Shown here one piece after another: positions 17,147-25,541 of a stretch of 64,000 nt of DNA. Origin of the DNA: Planctomycetota bacterium (GTDB taxonomy: Bacteria > Planctomycetota > Phycisphaerae > Phycisphaerales > Zrk34); NCBI GenBank assembly GCA_016125255.1, contig WGMD01000006.1:1-64000 (forward strand). The letters are read 5' to 3'. Made by a program: the position numbers and the translations under genes. The stretch's first letter is position 1. Each line of letters begins with the position of its first letter. The notes beneath the pieces were generated by a model, which saw only the letters and a program-made list of their open reading frames with translations, searched no databases and was not told the origin of the DNA.

Positions 17147-18277
17147 TCAATACAGGCGCCAGCGGCGGCGGATGAAGAGCATGCAGGCCAGGCCCAGCAC
17201 GCCCAGTTCCGCCGGCTCGGGCAGGGGAATCGCGGCGACGGTCACGGAGGCCAGGTCCCAGCCCATGACGTCGAACGCCCGCAGGTCGAGCGTGGAGATC
17301 GACAGCAGTTCGCCCGGCGCGGCGGTGGGGTCCATGATGCCGATGCCCAGATTGTCCTTCCAGTGGCTGGCCTGCCGGCCGTCGCCGTGGACCTGGCCGG
17401 TCGAGAAGGTCGTCAGACTGGTGGCGCCGCCGTCGATGGAAAAATACTTGGAGGCGGAACCGGCGGTCCAGTCGATGGTGCCCGCGCCGCCGGCGGCGAT
17501 GCTCGCGGCGGAGAATCGGAACATGTCCAGCGGGTCGACATAGGTAAAGACGTTGTCGGCGAAGAAATTGGGGCTGGTGCTGTTGGTGTCGAGGATGTCG
17601 ACGCCGGAGATGAATCCCAGCACGTGTCCGATTTCATGCGTGGCCACGCCGACGAAGTCGTAGGCGCCGCCGGTGATGCCGTTGGTCGGATCAAAGTCCC
17701 AGGTGAACTGGTCGGAGAAGGCAATGCTCGCGTCGACGGCGGGATTGTTGGCGGCGAGCAGGCCCAACGCCTTGGCGTTGGCATTGGTCATGTAGACGGT
17801 CGTATTGTTGGCGTCGCCGTCGTTGTCGAGGTACGTGGTCGCGCTGCCGGACCCGTTGGGGTTATTGCTGGTGTAGTTCAAGAGCATCTTGAACGATGAG
17901 CCGGACTGAAGCGACGCGGTGGCGGAGGCGTCGTCGGTGCTGGTGGCGTCGGCGTTCATGGCGTTCTTGAAGTTGGTGTAGTTCGTCGTCACATGCGACG
18001 AACTGGTGGAGCCGAGGATGCCGGCTCCGAGCGTGGTGAAATTGATGTTGATGTTGATGGTGACGGAGTCGCTGAAGACATTGGACCAGCGTGCCGCCGC
18101 GGCGTTGAATCCGGCGATGGCCTGAGCACTCATTCCGCCGGCGGGCACGAGGTTGAACGTCAGGGCGGCCTGAGCCGGCGAACCGGCGGCGAGCCCGATC
18201 ATTCCCGCGATCGCACACCCGAGTCCGAACCCGCGCGCAGCAACGCACGCACGTCTCAAACCGACTGACAATCCCAT
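17147..18277 (-). CDS. Secreted zinc metalloprotease with PEP-CTERM tail (NF038122-like)
   Basis: A 376-residue exported protein. A basic signal peptide is followed by mature sequence starting LTFNLVPAGGMSAQAIAGF. The zinc motif HEIGHVLGF (residues 214-222) fits HExxHxxGF metallopeptidases. The C-terminus IPLPEPAELGVLGLAC plus IRRRWRLY is a PEP-CTERM signal for exosortase processing. Proteins of this build are known as PEP-CTERM metalloproteases and are presumed to act at the cell surface or on extracellular matrix. The ATG with GAGAGG upstream is preferred to a GTG seven codons earlier. It has a well-formed promoter and a leader hairpin, so it appears to be transcribed singly. Confidence 0.85.
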   Translation of the reverse strand: MGLSVGLRRACVAARGFGLGCAIAGMIGLAAGSPAQAALTFNLVPAGGMSAQAIAGFNAAAARWSNVFSDSVTINININFTTLGAGILGSTSSSHVTTNYTNFKNAMNADATSTDDASATASLQSGSSFKMLLNYTSNNPNGSGSATTYLDNDGDANNTTVYMTNANAKALGLLAANNPAVDASIAFSDQFTWDFDPTNGITGGAYDFVGVATHEIGHVLGFISGVDILDTNSTSPNFFADNVFTYVDPLDMFRFSAASIAAGGAGTIDWTAGSASKYFSIDGGATSLTTFSTGQVHGDGRQASHWKDNLGIGIMDPTAAPGELLSISTLDLRAFDVMGWDLASVTVAAIPLPEPAELGVLGLACMLFIRRRWRLY

Positions 18278-18355
18278 TGGTGGCCTCTCGTTCCGCACTT
18301 AGGGTTTCATTCGCCTTTTACACACGAGCGGTTTCTCACGCCGCTCGATGGTCAG

Positions 18356-18385
18356 AATATACCCATGGGCGAAATGCCTTGTCAA
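18356..18385 (-). promoter_or_regulatory. Promoter of the metalloprotease gene
   Basis: On the minus strand TTGACA (18380-18385) and TATATT (18356-18361) are separated by 18 bases. A CGAGCGG/CCGCTCG hairpin (18325-18347) lies in the resulting leader, between the start site and the ribosome-binding site. Confidence 0.75.
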
Positions 18386-18496
18386 TAAAAATCTTAAAAA
18401 AGCGGGAGTGCCTTCGCCGCGTCGGTGCCAAGCGACAAAACGCCGCGGGACGAACCCGGGGGGGGGCGGTGATCGCAAAACCAGCGTTAAGGCGGC

Positions 18497-19213
18497 TTAA
18501 GCGAACAGATGGCTGGACCGCATGCTCACCACGCGGGGCTGAAGCGCCCGGCCGGGGCACGAAGTCGGGTTGATCTCCTGGTGCGTGTAAATCTGGTTTT
18601 CGGAGATCGAGAAGAAGCGGCGGAGTTGGCGGACGGTGCCGTGCAGAGCTTCGAGCTGAGCGGCGGAAGGCGACTGGATGTCGAAGTTGCCCATGCACAT
18701 GACGCCGATGTTGTGCTCGTTGTGATCCTTCACATGAGCGCCTTGATAGCGCAGGTCGCGGCCTTCCCAGAGTCGGCCGGCGCGGTCGATGACGTAGTGG
18801 TACCCGATGTCGGACCATCCGCGCTGAAGGTGCGAGCGGCGGATGAGTTCGAGGTAACTGCGGGAGGAGTTGTAGTCGGTGAAGGTGACGGCTTCGGGCA
18901 TGCCGTCGTGGTGGATCGTCAGCTTGTTGACGCCGTTCATCGGATTGATGTCCGAGAGGCGGGGGCCGGCGTGCGTCCAGTTGTCGCGCGAGATGGGCTG
19001 TATCGAACCGGCGGGCGGTCGAACGGCCTGCTGTTGGGCCTGCGAAGGCGTCTGCGGCGGCGGCACCGTCCGCGCCACGGGCGGAGCGGCGTTCACGTTC
19101 GGCCAAACGCCCGACATGTTGCCCGATGAACCCACCGTCCGGACGTTCTGTTCGCAACCAGCGGCGACCAGCGCCAGGGACCCGATCAGAAAATGGCGAC
19201 GTTCCATATGCAT
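18497..19213 (-). CDS. N-acetylmuramoyl-L-alanine amidase (Amidase_2), lipoprotein
   Basis: A 238-residue exported amidase. The N-terminus MHMERRHFLIGSLALVAAGC carries a lipobox-like AAGC and paired arginines, so it is probably a lipoprotein, possibly Tat-exported. A proline-rich linker precedes the Amidase_2 domain, with a zinc histidine in LTIHHDG, RAGRLWEGRD, NIGVMCMGNFD, and HQEINPTSCPGR supplying the other ligands. It cleaves the bond between muramic acid and the stem peptide in the periplasm. A TATAAT box ends six bases before the first ATG, implying a leaderless or nearly leaderless transcript; the third codon is an alternative ATG. Confidence 0.88.
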   Translation of the reverse strand: MHMERRHFLIGSLALVAAGCEQNVRTVGSSGNMSGVWPNVNAAPPVARTVPPPQTPSQAQQQAVRPPAGSIQPISRDNWTHAGPRLSDINPMNGVNKLTIHHDGMPEAVTFTDYNSSRSYLELIRRSHLQRGWSDIGYHYVIDRAGRLWEGRDLRYQGAHVKDHNEHNIGVMCMGNFDIQSPSAAQLEALHGTVRQLRRFFSISENQIYTHQEINPTSCPGRALQPRVVSMRSSHLFA

Positions 19214-19218
19214 CTGCG

Positions 19219-19224
19219 ATTATA
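19219..19224 (-). promoter_or_regulatory. -10 box of the amidase gene
   Basis: A perfect TATAAT on the minus strand lies five bases before the ATG at 19213. No clear -35 is seen. It implies a very short or absent leader. Confidence 0.5.
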
Positions 19225-19267
19225 TCGACCACTTCGCCGAACGCGCTGAATTTTTCGGGGAATTCGC

Positions 19268-20470
19268 CTATTTCACCTCGCTGAGCTTGATCCACTGGCG
19301 ATTCTTGGCGCTGAGTACCGCCGCTTCGAGCACGCGCTGCGTTTGGTAAGCATCCTCAAAATCCGGCACCGGCACTTCGGGCTTCTTCCCGGCGATGTCC
19401 GTCAGGATCGCAGACGTGCAATTGATGAATCCATGTTCGTATCCAAGGATGTGCGCGTCGGGCCACCAGGCGTGGGCGAACGGGTGCTTGCCCGCGTCGG
19501 TCGCCATGATCCGACGCCACCCCGCGACCTCCGCATCGTCGGCTGCGTTGTAGTACCAGAGCAGATTCGCATCTTCAAAGTCCCAGCGGATCGAACCCTT
19601 CTCGCCGTTGACTTCGATGCGGTTGGCGTTCTGATTGCCGATGGCGAAGCGCGTCGATTCGAAGGACGCCACGCCCCCGCCGCTCAAATTTGCAAGGAAC
19701 AGCACGGCGTCGTCGACGGTGACTTTGCCCATCTTCTTCTTGCCGGTGACCTTGCCGCCCTTGATGTTGCCGGTGTCGGCTTCGGGGATGACGCGTTCCT
19801 TGATGAAGGTCTTTTCGATGGCGCCGCAGACTTCGGTGACTTCCTCGCCGGTGATGAACCGGGCGGCGTCGATGATGTGGGCGCCCAAGTCGCCGTGTGC
19901 GCCGGAGCCGGCGACCTTCCCGTCAAATCGCCAGACGAGCGGCGTGTCGGGCCCAGCCCATCCTTGCAGATAATTGGCCCGCACATGGAAAATCCGCCCG
20001 ATCTTGCCTTCCTGTACGAGCTGCCGCGCCAATGCGAGCGCCGGGCAGCCGCGATAGCTGAACCACACGGCCGTCTTGACGCCCTTACGTTTCGCCTTCG
20101 CCGCCGCGTCGCGCATCGACCGCGCTACCTCCAGCGTCGCCGCCAGCGGCTTCTCGCACGCCACATGCTTGCCCGCCTCCAGCGCCGCCACCGCGATCGG
20201 CTCGTGGTAATTGTTCGGCGTACACACGTCGATCAGATCGATCTCGTCATTGGCGACGACCGCTTTCCAGTCCGTCGAGCTGTTCGCCCAACCCCACCGT
20301 TTCGCGAACGCCGGCGTACCCACCGGGTCGCGACCCACCACCGTGTGCATCACCGGCTCGACCGGAAGATTGAAGAACTTGGCGACCTTCAGATACGCAT
20401 TGGCGTGCGCCCGGCCCATGAACTTCGTACCCACCAGCGCGACGTTGCACACCGACTTGTCTTTGGCCAT
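19268..20470 (-). CDS. Gfo/Idh/MocA-family oxidoreductase
   Basis: A 400-residue NAD(P)-dependent sugar dehydrogenase-like protein. The Rossmann segment is NVALVGTKFMGRAHANAY. The catalytic ACEKPLA motif lies about 100 residues in, and GAHGDLGAHIIDAARFITGE supplies the conserved histidine region. The family oxidises or epimerises sugars and inositols; the exact substrate cannot be read. A basic insert (IKGGKVTGKKKMGK) is unusual. The start has an AAAGGGA site and a good promoter upstream. It is divergent from a small conserved-looking gene and has no partner on its own strand. Confidence 0.88.
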   Translation of the reverse strand: MAKDKSVCNVALVGTKFMGRAHANAYLKVAKFFNLPVEPVMHTVVGRDPVGTPAFAKRWGWANSSTDWKAVVANDEIDLIDVCTPNNYHEPIAVAALEAGKHVACEKPLAATLEVARSMRDAAAKAKRKGVKTAVWFSYRGCPALALARQLVQEGKIGRIFHVRANYLQGWAGPDTPLVWRFDGKVAGSGAHGDLGAHIIDAARFITGEEVTEVCGAIEKTFIKERVIPEADTGNIKGGKVTGKKKMGKVTVDDAVLFLANLSGGGVASFESTRFAIGNQNANRIEVNGEKGSIRWDFEDANLLWYYNAADDAEVAGWRRIMATDAGKHPFAHAWWPDAHILGYEHGFINCTSAILTDIAGKKPEVPVPDFEDAYQTQRVLEAAVLSAKNRQWIKLSEVK

Positions 20471-20532
20471 GTAACGATCCCTTTCGTGATGAATGCCTCG
20501 CAGACGGAGGGAGTGATTTTGCAGGGTCGTTA

Positions 20533-20562
20533 ATCATAATCGTCGCCCCACGACGAGTGCAA
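20533..20562 (-). promoter_or_regulatory. Promoter of the Gfo/Idh/MocA gene
   Basis: On the minus strand TTGCAC (20557-20562) and TATGAT (20533-20538) are separated by 18 bases. It is back to back with the plus-strand promoter. Confidence 0.6.
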
Positions 20563-20564
20563 CC

Positions 20565-20593
20565 TTGGTTCGACCGCCCGCCGGCACTACAAT
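20565..20593 (+). promoter_or_regulatory. Promoter of the 73-residue protein gene
   Basis: TTGGTT (20565-20570) and TACAAT (20588-20593) are separated by 17 bases, with AAAGGAG and the start codon about 20-27 bases downstream. Confidence 0.65.
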
Positions 20594-20620
20594 GACCTGT
20601 CCAGCGTGAAAGGAGTCTTC

Positions 20621-20842
20621 ATGCTTGATCGACAAGAGGTTCTGGACCGTTACTTTCCCGAAGTCCGCGCGTGGCTGATTCAGATCGCCGCGGTGATGGA
20701 CCGTTGCGATCGAAGCGAAGGCGACGTCAACTCCGACGCCCGACTCGCCATGTATCAGCAGTCCCTCAAGGTCCTCATGGACAACCGCGCCCCCGATCGC
20801 GCGGAGCGCATTCAGAAGATCTTTTCCGACCCGGTGGATTGA
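20621..20842 (+). CDS. Small helical protein of unknown function
   Basis: A 73-residue acidic protein, MLDRQEVLDRYFPEVRAWL onward, predicted to be almost entirely helical and cytoplasmic. It is supported by a good promoter and an AAAGGAG site at ideal spacing. No known domain is recognised. It precedes the TatD-like hydrolase gene, from which it is separated by a 115-base stretch of stuttered ACCAATGACC-type repeat. Confidence 0.65.
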   Translation: MLDRQEVLDRYFPEVRAWLIQIAAVMDRCDRSEGDVNSDARLAMYQQSLKVLMDNRAPDRAERIQKIFSDPVD

Positions 20843-20844
20843 AA

Positions 20845-20960
20845 ATGACCAATGTCCAAGCACCAATGACCAAGGAAATGATCAAAGACCCACTGTCAAA
20901 AATGAAAGGCCGAATGCCGTTCCATCATTGGTCATTGGGATTTGGTCATTGGTCATTTAA
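20845..20960. repeat. Stuttered inverted element (ACCAATGACC words)
   Basis: The left half repeats words such as ATGACCAATGTCC and CACCAATGACCAAGG; the right half repeats the complement (CATTGGTCATTGGG, TTTGGTCATTGGTCAT). The whole can fold on itself. Related words occur at 13728-13793. It fills the gap between two genes. Confidence 0.65.
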
Positions 20961-20972
20961 GCGGAGCGCCCC

Positions 20973-21818
20973 ATGTATCTGATCGACCCGCATATTCATT
21001 GTGTTTCGCGGACGACGGACGATTATCAGCGGCTGGCCATGAGCGGGACGGTCGCCGTGTCGGAGCCCGCCTTCTGGGCGGGGTATGACCGCTCCTCGTC
21101 CGACAGCTTCTGCGACTACTTCCGTCAGCTCACCGAGTTCGAGCCCGCCCGCGCGGCCCAGTTCGGGATTCAGCATTACACATGGATGTGCATCAACGCC
21201 AAGGAGGCGGAGAACGTCAGTCTCGCCCGGGAAGTCATCGCGCGCATCCCCGAGTTCATGGATCGGCCTAACGTGCTGGGCATCGGCGAAATCGGGCTCA
21301 ACAAGAATACGAAAAACGAAGCGCTGATCTTCATGGAGCAGGCCCAGTTCGCGGTGCGGCATGGGTATCTGATTCTGATTCACACGCCGCATCTGAAGGA
21401 CAAGCTCAAGGGTACGATGATGATTCTCGACATGCTGCGCGAAGTCGGGGCGAATCCGGATCGCGTGCTGGTGGATCATGTCGAGGAGCACACGATCAAG
21501 CCGGTGCTCGACGGCGGATACTGGTGCGGCATGACGCTGTATCCGGTCAGCAAAATGACGCCCGCCCGCGCGGCCGACATGCTCGAGATGTATGGGCACG
21601 AACGCACCTGCATCAACGCCGCGGCGGACTGGGGCGTCTCCGACCCGTTCAATCTCCACCGCTGCACGCTCGACTACCGCGCCCGAGGCCACAGCGAGCA
21701 GGAACTGCTGGACATCTTCCACAACAACCCCGTCCGCTTCTTCAGCCAGAGCGAACATTTCAAAGTCAAACCGCTGACCATCGAAGCGGGCGCGACCGCG
21801 GAAGTTTCGGGCAAATAA
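20973..21818 (+). CDS. TatD-like metal-dependent hydrolase
   Basis: A 281-residue amidohydrolase-superfamily barrel. Metal-binding positions are visible as DPHIH at the N-terminus, the glutamate in LGIGEIGLNKN, histidines in ILIHTPH and LVDHVEEHT, and the late aspartate in NAAADWGVSDPF. TatD proteins act as nucleases or hydrolases, but this branch has an atypical second half and may act on another substrate. The predicted protein is soluble. A GGAGCG site precedes the ATG. Downstream after a repeat element comes a GMC oxidoreductase pair. Confidence 0.78.
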   Translation: MYLIDPHIHCVSRTTDDYQRLAMSGTVAVSEPAFWAGYDRSSSDSFCDYFRQLTEFEPARAAQFGIQHYTWMCINAKEAENVSLAREVIARIPEFMDRPNVLGIGEIGLNKNTKNEALIFMEQAQFAVRHGYLILIHTPHLKDKLKGTMMILDMLREVGANPDRVLVDHVEEHTIKPVLDGGYWCGMTLYPVSKMTPARAADMLEMYGHERTCINAAADWGVSDPFNLHRCTLDYRARGHSEQELLDIFHNNPVRFFSQSEHFKVKPLTIEAGATAEVSGK

Positions 21819-21819
21819 T

Positions 21820-21938
21820 CACAAAGACACGAAGGCACGTAGACACGAAGGGAATTGCAATTTGAAAGCCAATGCATTCAAATTGCAGTTCCCTTTTTTG
21901 TCTTCTTTGTGCCTTCATGTCTTTGAGTCTTTGTGTCC
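21820..21938. repeat. Stuttered inverted element (CACAAAGACACGAAGG words)
   Basis: The left arm has CACAAAGACACGAAGGCACG and AGACACGAAGGG; the right arm has their complement (TTCTTTGTGCCTTCATG, TTTGAGTCTTTGTG). At the centre a nearly perfect 17-base stem pairs GGGAATTGCAATTTGAA with its complement around AGCCAATGCA. It fills the gap between the TatD-like and GMC genes. Confidence 0.75.
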
Positions 21939-21971
21939 ATCGTCGTCAGATCGTAAAGGAGCCCGCCAGGC

Positions 21972-23678
21972 ATGAGTTCCAAAACGCAGCGGAAGTATGA
22001 CGTGGTCATCGTCGGTTCGGGCGCGGGCGGCGGCATGGCGGGGTATGTGCTCGCGCATGCCGGGCTCAAGGTCTTGATGCTCGAAGCGGGCCGGCACTAC
22101 GATCCGACGACCGAGACGCCGATGTTCAACACGCCCAATCAGGCCCCGTTGCGCGGCGTCGGCACGCCGGAGAAACCCTTCGGGTTTTACGATGCGACGG
22201 TCGACGGCGGATGGCAGGTTCCCAACGAACCGTACACCAGCGCTCCCGGCAGCGAATTCCAATGGTGGCGCGCCCGGATGCTCGGCGGGCGGACGAATCA
22301 TTGGGGGCGCATCGCGCTGCGTATGGGGCCCTACGACTTCAAGCCGCGCGCTCGCGACGGACTGGGCATCGACTGGCCCATGACCTACGACGAGATGGCG
22401 CCGTGGTACGACAAGACGGAGGAACTCATCGGCGTGTTCGGCTCCAACGAGGGCCTGGAAAATACGCCCAACTCCTCCCCCGGCGTACTGCACGCACCGC
22501 CCAAACCGCGCGGCTACGAACTGCTCACCAAAAAGCACTGCGACCGGCTGGGCATTCCCGTGATCCCCTCGCATCTTGCGATTCTGACCCGACCCATCAA
22601 CGGACGCGCCGCCTGTTTCTACGCCACCGATTGCGGGCGCGGCTGCTCCATCAAGGCGAACTTCCAATCGACGACCGTCCTGCTCCCCCCCGCCGTCGAA
22701 ACCGGTAATCTCGACATCCGCACCGGCGCGATGGCCCGCGAGGTCACGCTCGGCAAGGACGGCAAGGCCAACGGCGTCGTCTTCGTCGACAAGGCCACCG
22801 GCAAGGACGACTTCGCCCCGGCTCATGTCGTCGTCCTCGCCGCCAGCGCCTGTGAAACCGCCCGCATCATGCTCAACTCCAAGTCCAACCAGTTCCCCGA
22901 CGGCATCGCCAACACGACCGGCCTCGTCGGCAAATACCTGATGGACACGGTCGGGGCGCGGCTCGCCGGTCACATTCCGATGCTCGAGAATCTTCCGCCG
23001 CACAACGAGGACGGCGCCAGCGGGATGCACATGTACATGCCCTGGTGGGGCTATCAACAGCAGGCCAAGAACCAGCTCGATTTCCCCCGCGGGTATCACA
23101 TCGAATTCGGCGGGGGCCGGCGCATGCCGCACATGGGCTCCGTCAGTTGGGTCCCCGCCATGCAGAAGACCTACGGCCGGCAGCTCAAGGAGGACGCCCG
23201 CCGATACTACGGCGCGGTGCTCAACTTCTCCGGCCGCGGCGAGATGATTCCCAATGAGGACTGCTACTGCGAGATCGACCCGGATGTGAAGGACAAGTGG
23301 GGCATCCCCGTGTTGCGCTTCCACTGGAAGTTCTCCGACTACGAACTGAAGCAGGCGGTGCACATGCAGCAGACGTTCAAGCAGATCATCGAATCGATGG
23401 GCGGGACGATTTTCGGCGAGGCGGCGACCGAGGGCAGCAAGTGCATCTACCCCGGCGGAGCGATCATTCACGAAGTCGGGACGACCTGCATGGGCGACGA
23501 TCGGAAAAAGAGCGTGCTCAATCAATGGGGGCAGGCGTGGGACGTGCCCAACCTGTTCGTCACGGACGGCGCGCCGTTCGTGTCCAACGCGGACAAGAAT
23601 CCGACGCTGACGATTCTCGCGCTGGCGATGCGCAATTGCGATCATCTGGCGGGTCTGATGAAAGGAGGCGAGCTTTGA
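21972..23678 (+). CDS. GMC-family FAD oxidoreductase (gluconate 2-dehydrogenase large-subunit type)
   Basis: A 568-residue flavoprotein. The FAD-binding motif VVIVGSGAGGGMAGYVLAHA is followed by LMLEAGRHY, the substrate-side GRTNHWGRIALRMG, and the C-terminal block GTTCMGDDR, NLFVTDGAPFVSNADKNPTL that carries the active-site histidine/asparagine region of GMC enzymes. It oxidises a sugar or alcohol. The next gene encodes the Tat-exported small subunit; as the large subunit lacks its own signal, the complex is likely exported as a pair. No cytochrome c subunit is adjacent, so the electron acceptor is unclear. Confidence 0.88.
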   Translation: MSSKTQRKYDVVIVGSGAGGGMAGYVLAHAGLKVLMLEAGRHYDPTTETPMFNTPNQAPLRGVGTPEKPFGFYDATVDGGWQVPNEPYTSAPGSEFQWWRARMLGGRTNHWGRIALRMGPYDFKPRARDGLGIDWPMTYDEMAPWYDKTEELIGVFGSNEGLENTPNSSPGVLHAPPKPRGYELLTKKHCDRLGIPVIPSHLAILTRPINGRAACFYATDCGRGCSIKANFQSTTVLLPPAVETGNLDIRTGAMAREVTLGKDGKANGVVFVDKATGKDDFAPAHVVVLAASACETARIMLNSKSNQFPDGIANTTGLVGKYLMDTVGARLAGHIPMLENLPPHNEDGASGMHMYMPWWGYQQQAKNQLDFPRGYHIEFGGGRRMPHMGSVSWVPAMQKTYGRQLKEDARRYYGAVLNFSGRGEMIPNEDCYCEIDPDVKDKWGIPVLRFHWKFSDYELKQAVHMQQTFKQIIESMGGTIFGEAATEGSKCIYPGGAIIHEVGTTCMGDDRKKSVLNQWGQAWDVPNLFVTDGAPFVSNADKNPTLTILALAMRNCDHLAGLMKGGEL

Positions 23679-24304
23679 ATTCGCACAACGATCCCATGTC
23701 GGTGAGCCGGCGCGAGGCGATCAAGTGGATGATCGCGGCGGCGGGAACGATCTCGGTGCTCGATCCGCAGAGCTTCGGCGCGACGACGCTGCCGTCGCGC
23801 ATCGGGTCCGATCCGAATCTGCTCAATCCCGTCGTCCCCTGGCCCCGCACGCTCAGCAAGGAACAGCTTCGCATGCTCGCATCGCTTTGCGATCTGATCA
23901 TCCCCGCCGACGACCGCTCCCCGGCGGCCAGCGCCGTCGGTGTGCCGGACTTCATCGACGAATGGGTCAGTGCTCCGTACGACGAACAGCAGAACGACCG
24001 CAAAGTGGTGCTCGAAGGCCTCGACTGGCTCAAGGCCGAATCGATCAAGCGGTTCAACAAGCCGTTCGACGATCTGGACGGCAAACAGATGGCGGCGATC
24101 GCCGACGACATCTGCGACCCCGGAAAGGTGAAGGCGGAATGGCGGAGCGCCGCCGGATTCTTCGGCCGCGTGCGCTGGCTGACGCTCGGCGCGTTCTACA
24201 CGACGCCGGAGGGTATGAAGGACATCGGCTACGTGGGCAACACGCCGATGGCGACCTTCCCCGGCCCGCCCCCGGAAGTGCTCGCGAAACTGGGGCTCGC
24301 GTGA
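23675..24304 (+). CDS. Gluconate 2-dehydrogenase subunit 3 family protein, Tat-exported
   Basis: A 209-residue protein. The TTG start overlaps the previous stop (TTGA) and is chosen because a perfect AAAGGAGG lies six bases before it; the first ATG is 27 bases beyond that site. The N-terminus has a twin-arginine signal, SRREAIKWMIAAAG. The body, with LCDLIIPADDRSPAASAVGVPDFIDEW, is the typical subunit 3 fold that accompanies GMC flavoproteins. It probably carries the large subunit through the Tat system and stabilises it in the periplasm. Confidence 0.87.
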   Translation: MNSHNDPMSVSRREAIKWMIAAAGTISVLDPQSFGATTLPSRIGSDPNLLNPVVPWPRTLSKEQLRMLASLCDLIIPADDRSPAASAVGVPDFIDEWVSAPYDEQQNDRKVVLEGLDWLKAESIKRFNKPFDDLDGKQMAAIADDICDPGKVKAEWRSAAGFFGRVRWLTLGAFYTTPEGMKDIGYVGNTPMATFPGPPPEVLAKLGLA

Positions 24305-24315
24305 TACGCACACAA

Positions 24316-24341
24316 GGCGGGGGGACTTCAGTCCCCCCGCC
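24316..24341. repeat. GGCGGGG palindrome, copy 2
   Basis: A perfect 12-base inverted repeat GGCGGGGGGACT around TC, just after the subunit 3 gene. It may act as a transcript-end hairpin, although no T-tract follows. Confidence 0.8.
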
Positions 24342-24433
24342 TCATTTACCCGCCTCTTTCGTCATTTCGCACCCTCTGTTACGCTTATCCATCCGTATCC
24401 AATCCTCGATTCACCCGCACAAGGAAACGTCAC

Positions 24434-25474
24434 GTGAAGCAAGTCAAGTATGGTGTCATCGGCGGCGGAGCCATCGCCCAGCATCGTCATCTGCCCGAAG
24501 GTCACGCCAACCCCAAGTCGACCATCGCCGCCATCGCCGACCCCGTCGCCGATCGCGTCAAGGCCCTGTCCGAAAAGTATGGCGCGACGCCGTACACCGA
24601 CTACAAGAAGATGCTCAAGGAAGCGGACATCGACGCGGTGGTGGTGTGCGGCCCCAACGCGCTGCACGCCCCGATGACGATCGACGCACTCAAGGCGGGC
24701 AAGCATTTGCTGTGCGAAAAGCCCATGTCGACGACGCGCTCGGATGCCAAAAAGATGATCGCCACCGCCAAAAAGACCCGCAAGTTCCTGATGATCGGGC
24801 TCAATCAGCGCCTGATGCCCCCGCACGTCCGGGCCAAAGAGATTCTCGACTCGGGGCGGGTGGGCAAGGTGCTCTCGTTCCGCACGGCGTTCAAACATCC
24901 GGGGCCCGAGGGATGGAGCGTCGACGGGTCCAAGAGCTGGTTCTTCCAGAAGGGGTCGGCGTTCATGGGCGTGACCGGCGATCTGGGCGTGCACAAGGCC
25001 GACCTGATGCGCTGGCTCCTCGGGCAGGAGTTCACCGAAGTCGGCGGCATCCTCGCCACGCTCGACAAACGCACCCCCGATGGCAAACTCATCGGCCTCG
25101 ATGACAACGCGTACCTGACGCTCAAGACCGACAAGGGCGTCGTCGGGTCGATGATCCTCTCGTGGACCAACTACGGCGCGGAAGAGAACTACACCGTCGT
25201 CTACTGCACCAAGGGCGTCGTCTCCATCGGCACCGATCCGGCCTTCGGCGTCGTAGTCAACTACCGCAACGGCGACATGGAAAAGCACAAGGTCGGCGAG
25301 ATGGCGACCAACGAAAAACAGGTCGCTTCAGGCGTCATCGATGCTTTGACCGATAGTATCCTCAAGAACAAAAAGCCCTCGATCGACGGCGAGGAAGGTT
25401 TCCGATCCCTGGATGTGATCCTCACCGCCATGGACGCCGCCAAACAGGGCAAGACGCTCAAGATCAAATACTGA
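24434..25474 (+). CDS. Gfo/Idh/MocA-family oxidoreductase
   Basis: A 346-residue NAD(P)-dependent oxidoreductase. The Rossmann start is YGVIGGGAIAQHRHLPEG, the catalytic lysine lies in LLCEKPMSTT, and the conserved histidine is in GDLGVHKADLMRWLLG. The family includes sugar, inositol and amino-sugar dehydrogenases. The start is GTG with AAGGAAA upstream. It lies downstream of a GMC flavoprotein pair on the same strand; keto sugars produced there could be handled here, but that is inference. It is flanked on both sides by copies of the same palindrome, as if insulated from neighbours. Confidence 0.88.
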   Translation: MKQVKYGVIGGGAIAQHRHLPEGHANPKSTIAAIADPVADRVKALSEKYGATPYTDYKKMLKEADIDAVVVCGPNALHAPMTIDALKAGKHLLCEKPMSTTRSDAKKMIATAKKTRKFLMIGLNQRLMPPHVRAKEILDSGRVGKVLSFRTAFKHPGPEGWSVDGSKSWFFQKGSAFMGVTGDLGVHKADLMRWLLGQEFTEVGGILATLDKRTPDGKLIGLDDNAYLTLKTDKGVVGSMILSWTNYGAEENYTVVYCTKGVVSIGTDPAFGVVVNYRNGDMEKHKVGEMATNEKQVASGVIDALTDSILKNKKPSIDGEEGFRSLDVILTAMDAAKQGKTLKIKY

Positions 25475-25490
25475 CCCCCGGATTTCACAA

Positions 25491-25516
25491 GGCGGGGGGA
25501 CTTAAGTCCCCCCGCC
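25491..25516. repeat. GGCGGGG palindrome, copy 3
   Basis: A perfect 12-base inverted repeat GGCGGGGGGACT around TA, between the oxidoreductase stop and murA. It is almost identical to the copy near 24316. Confidence 0.8.
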
Positions 25517-25541
25517 TCATCTTCAAAGGACTCTCACAAGC

